Positions 4,983 to 5,227 of a stretch of 5,227 nucleotides of DNA are shown here, one piece after another. Numbering within the stretch: position 1 is the first letter of the stretch; every line of letters begins with the position of its first letter. The translations under genes and the position numbers were made by a program. Origin of the DNA: Gammaproteobacteria bacterium (GTDB lineage Bacteria; Pseudomonadota; Gammaproteobacteria; Pseudomonadales; Azotimanducaceae); contig JAPUFN010000179.1 in the NCBI GenBank assembly GCA_027293665.1, positions 1 through 5,227 on the forward strand. Reading direction: 5' to 3'. A model generated the notes under the pieces. That model made no database searches. It had not been told where the DNA came from and saw only the letters and a list, made by a program, of their open reading frames with translations.

Positions 4983-5227
4983 TCAGCTCCCTGTGCGCAA
5001 CTCCGCGATCACCGGCGGTGTCAGCGGTACTTTGCCCGTCCAGAGGGTGAACGCGAGTGCCGCCTGTTCGACCAGCATGCCGAGCCCGTCGCTGACACTG
5101 CGCGCACCCGCGGCAAGTGCCCAGCGACAAAACGCGGTCTCTGCGCCATAGACCATGTCATAACACAGCGCCCCGGTTACCACCTTCGCGCTAATGGCCG
5201 GTACTTGCCCGGCCAGGCCGGCCGATG
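4983..5227 (-). CDS. aroE: shikimate 5-dehydrogenase, C-terminal fragment (5' end outside window)
   Basis: NADPH-dependent reduction of 3-dehydroshikimate to shikimate, the fourth step of the shikimate pathway to chorismate and aromatic amino acids, in the cytosol. Only the last 80 codons are present; the open frame runs in from the right edge, with the first full codon starting at 5225. Recognisable family parts are SAGLAGQVPAI, then ALCYDMVYG with a following T and F, and the C-terminal DGLGMLVEQAALAF helix, in which the Gln after LV contacts the substrate in known AroE structures. The ending (WTGKVPLTPPVIAEL) is also typical, so the C-terminus is complete. The stop is TGA at 4983-4985. A second in-frame TGA follows one codon later. 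The fragment could in principle be a YdiB-type paralogue, but the sequence reads as ordinary AroE. Confidence 0.93.
   Translation of the reverse strand, partial: SAGLAGQVPAISAKVVTGALCYDMVYGAETAFCRWALAAGARSVSDGLGMLVEQAALAFTLWTGKVPLTPPVIAELRTGS

Noticed and set aside
1..5227. Search for CRISPR, transposon ends, tRNA or rRNA, toxin-antitoxin or defence genes
   Set aside because: None seen. The window is a conserved respiratory operon with housekeeping neighbours, and nothing in its base composition suggests recent transfer.

Overview
The window carries the start of a bacterial aa3-type cytochrome c oxidase operon, read entirely on the minus strand, with two housekeeping genes upstream. The YheV-family zinc-ribbon gene, a CoxB with a fused cytochrome c domain, the order coxB-ctaD-ctaG-coxC and the moderately GC-rich DNA together suggest a non-enteric gammaproteobacterium. 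The order or genus cannot be fixed from this sequence. All five recognisable genes point the same way, so transcription runs from high to low coordinates.

Layout along the transcribed strand: the 3' end of aroE (shikimate dehydrogenase) enters at the right edge and stops at 4983. It is followed by a short gap holding a 23-codon mini-ORF and then yheV (4912-4676). Next comes a gap of about 400 bases with no convincing gene (4675-4275). It holds two imperfect 25-base tandem repeats, a 10-bp hairpin, a terminator-like hairpin, a good sigma70-type promoter (TTGTGT-16-TATAAT), a 12-bp palindrome at the predicted transcription start and a long leader with a possible upstream ORF. The oxidase genes follow: coxB (subunit II, CuA plus cytochrome c domain), ctaD (subunit I, heme a, heme a3-CuB), ctaG (Cox11, copper delivery to CuB) and coxC (subunit III), which is cut by the left edge about 20-35 residues before its expected end.

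The gene products act together at the cytoplasmic membrane. Cytochrome c, or the c domain of CoxB itself, passes electrons to CuA, then to heme a and the heme a3-CuB centre of CtaD, where O2 is reduced and protons are pumped. CtaG supplies copper during assembly and CoxC stabilises the core. Every catalytic and channel residue I checked is present, so the oxidase looks functional and of the A1 (mitochondrial-like) subfamily. Gaps of 11, 17 and 61 bases support a single operon. Heme A synthesis genes and SURF1, often found next, would lie beyond the left edge.

I found no undescribed system. The points that merit a second look are small: the palindrome and leader ORF at the cox promoter, the 25-base repeats, the coupled mini-ORF between aroE and yheV, the weak ribosome site of ctaG and a hairpin before coxC.
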